A DNA stretch of 64,000 nt. Source: Dendronalium phyllosphericum CENA369 (GTDB lineage: Bacteria > Cyanobacteriota > Cyanobacteriia > Cyanobacteriales > Nostocaceae). Position numbers and translations under genes: made by a program. Location: positions 60,163 through 124,162 of the forward strand of contig NZ_JAECZA010000002.1 in the NCBI RefSeq assembly GCF_016056275.1, in the 5' to 3' direction. The notes under the pieces are model-generated. The model searched no databases. It saw nothing but the letters and a program-made list of their open reading frames with translations, and was not told the origin of the DNA. Below, in pieces: positions 63,690-64,000 of the stretch. The stretch's first letter is position 1. Every line of letters starts with the position of its first letter.

Positions 63690-64000
63690 GTGCGACTATC
63701 GGTTGCACGACGAGAGTGAGTATCTCAGAAATACTCCTGGCGAGTGTCAATGCCAGTACCCGCCCAAAGGGGCATTACGGGTAACTGTAATGTCTCATAG
63801 CTAGAGGGTAAAATGCGCGACATCAGCAAGCCGCATAGTTAGGTGAAGTGCTAGGGTAAAACTAGACAGGGTTAACAGATGTGAATCCTTGCAGAGGCAT
63901 CGTGAAGAGGAATTACCGAAAACGGCTGAGACGGTAAAAGGGATAAAGTGATTCTGCCCAATCCTCAGAATCAGGGACACCAGAAACCCCCGGTGTATAG
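63690..64000 (+). mobile_element. Group II intron, 5' part, inserted in a CRISPR repeat
   Basis: The sequence after the broken repeat begins GTGCGACTATCGG, the standard group II intron 5' end, and continues with domain I structure typical of cyanobacterial introns (CGACGAGAGTGAG, GGGACACCAGAAACCCCCGG). A hairpin at 63950-63972 (GATTCTG/CAGAATC) exposes CAATCC, the perfect complement of the last six repeat bases GGATTG, and so acts as EBS1. Another loop holds CTCATAG (63794-63800), complementary to CTATGAG of the repeat, a good EBS2. The intron and any reverse-transcriptase gene run past the window end. Confidence 0.93.

Overview
The window looks like chromosome from a filamentous, probably heterocyst-forming (Nostocales-type) cyanobacterium. 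The HIP1 octamer GCGATCGC is very frequent. The gene set includes petM, ycf39, an NblR-like regulator, an alternative respiratory oxidase and a subtype I-D CRISPR-Cas locus. Intergenic DNA carries several families of short palindromic and tandem repeats. No RNA gene of the rRNA or tRNA class was recognised.

Layout. 1-4200: start of nifJ, an unknown gene, a HigBA-like toxin-antitoxin pair, a Uma2 nuclease-fold gene and pdxA. 4600-9400: petM, ycf39, nadK, a probable nblR, a DUF192 lipoprotein and a DUF2949 gene. 9700-18300: trpC and lpdA, a SWIM zinc-finger protein, membrane genes (HPP, DUF1622) and a GMC oxidoreductase. 19400-25300: a lactonase/DoxX pair, an Nramp transporter and a FUSC transporter. 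25600-28600: a peptidoglycan-binding protein, a DUF4365 gene split by a 187-bp MITE, and a glyoxalase-fold protein. 28600-34900: an oxidase operon whose subunit II lacks the CuA ligands, followed by a type II NADH dehydrogenase. Together these could form a short NADH to quinone to oxygen chain. 35800-44400: glucan and glucose metabolism (glucose dehydrogenase-like SDR, debranching enzyme, CDF transporter, glucoamylase, polyphosphate glucokinase). 45400-50650: a glycosyltransferase, a PPC-domain exported protein and a Ser/Thr kinase with WD40 propeller.

50700-64000 is the most unusual region. A divergent WYL regulator faces a subtype I-D operon: cas3', cas10d, csc2, csc1, cas6, cas4, cas1, cas2. 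Three evenly spaced palindromes lie between regulator and operon. A RAMA/DUF4357-like gene and a DUF433/DUF5615 toxin-antitoxin pair sit between cas3' and cas10d. The pair is joined to itself and to cas10d by 4-nt overlaps. A lone degenerate CRISPR-repeat-like sequence lies just before this insert. At the end, cas2 is cut off after about 36 codons and runs directly into the first CRISPR repeat, so no leader is present. The fifth repeat is interrupted by the 5' end of a group II intron. Two loops in that intron (candidate EBS1 and EBS2) are exactly complementary to the CRISPR repeat, so the repeat itself appears to be the intron's target site. Interference and crRNA-processing genes look intact, while spacer acquisition is probably disabled.

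Limits: family assignments come from reading the proteins, without database searches. Family labels for small proteins are the least certain.
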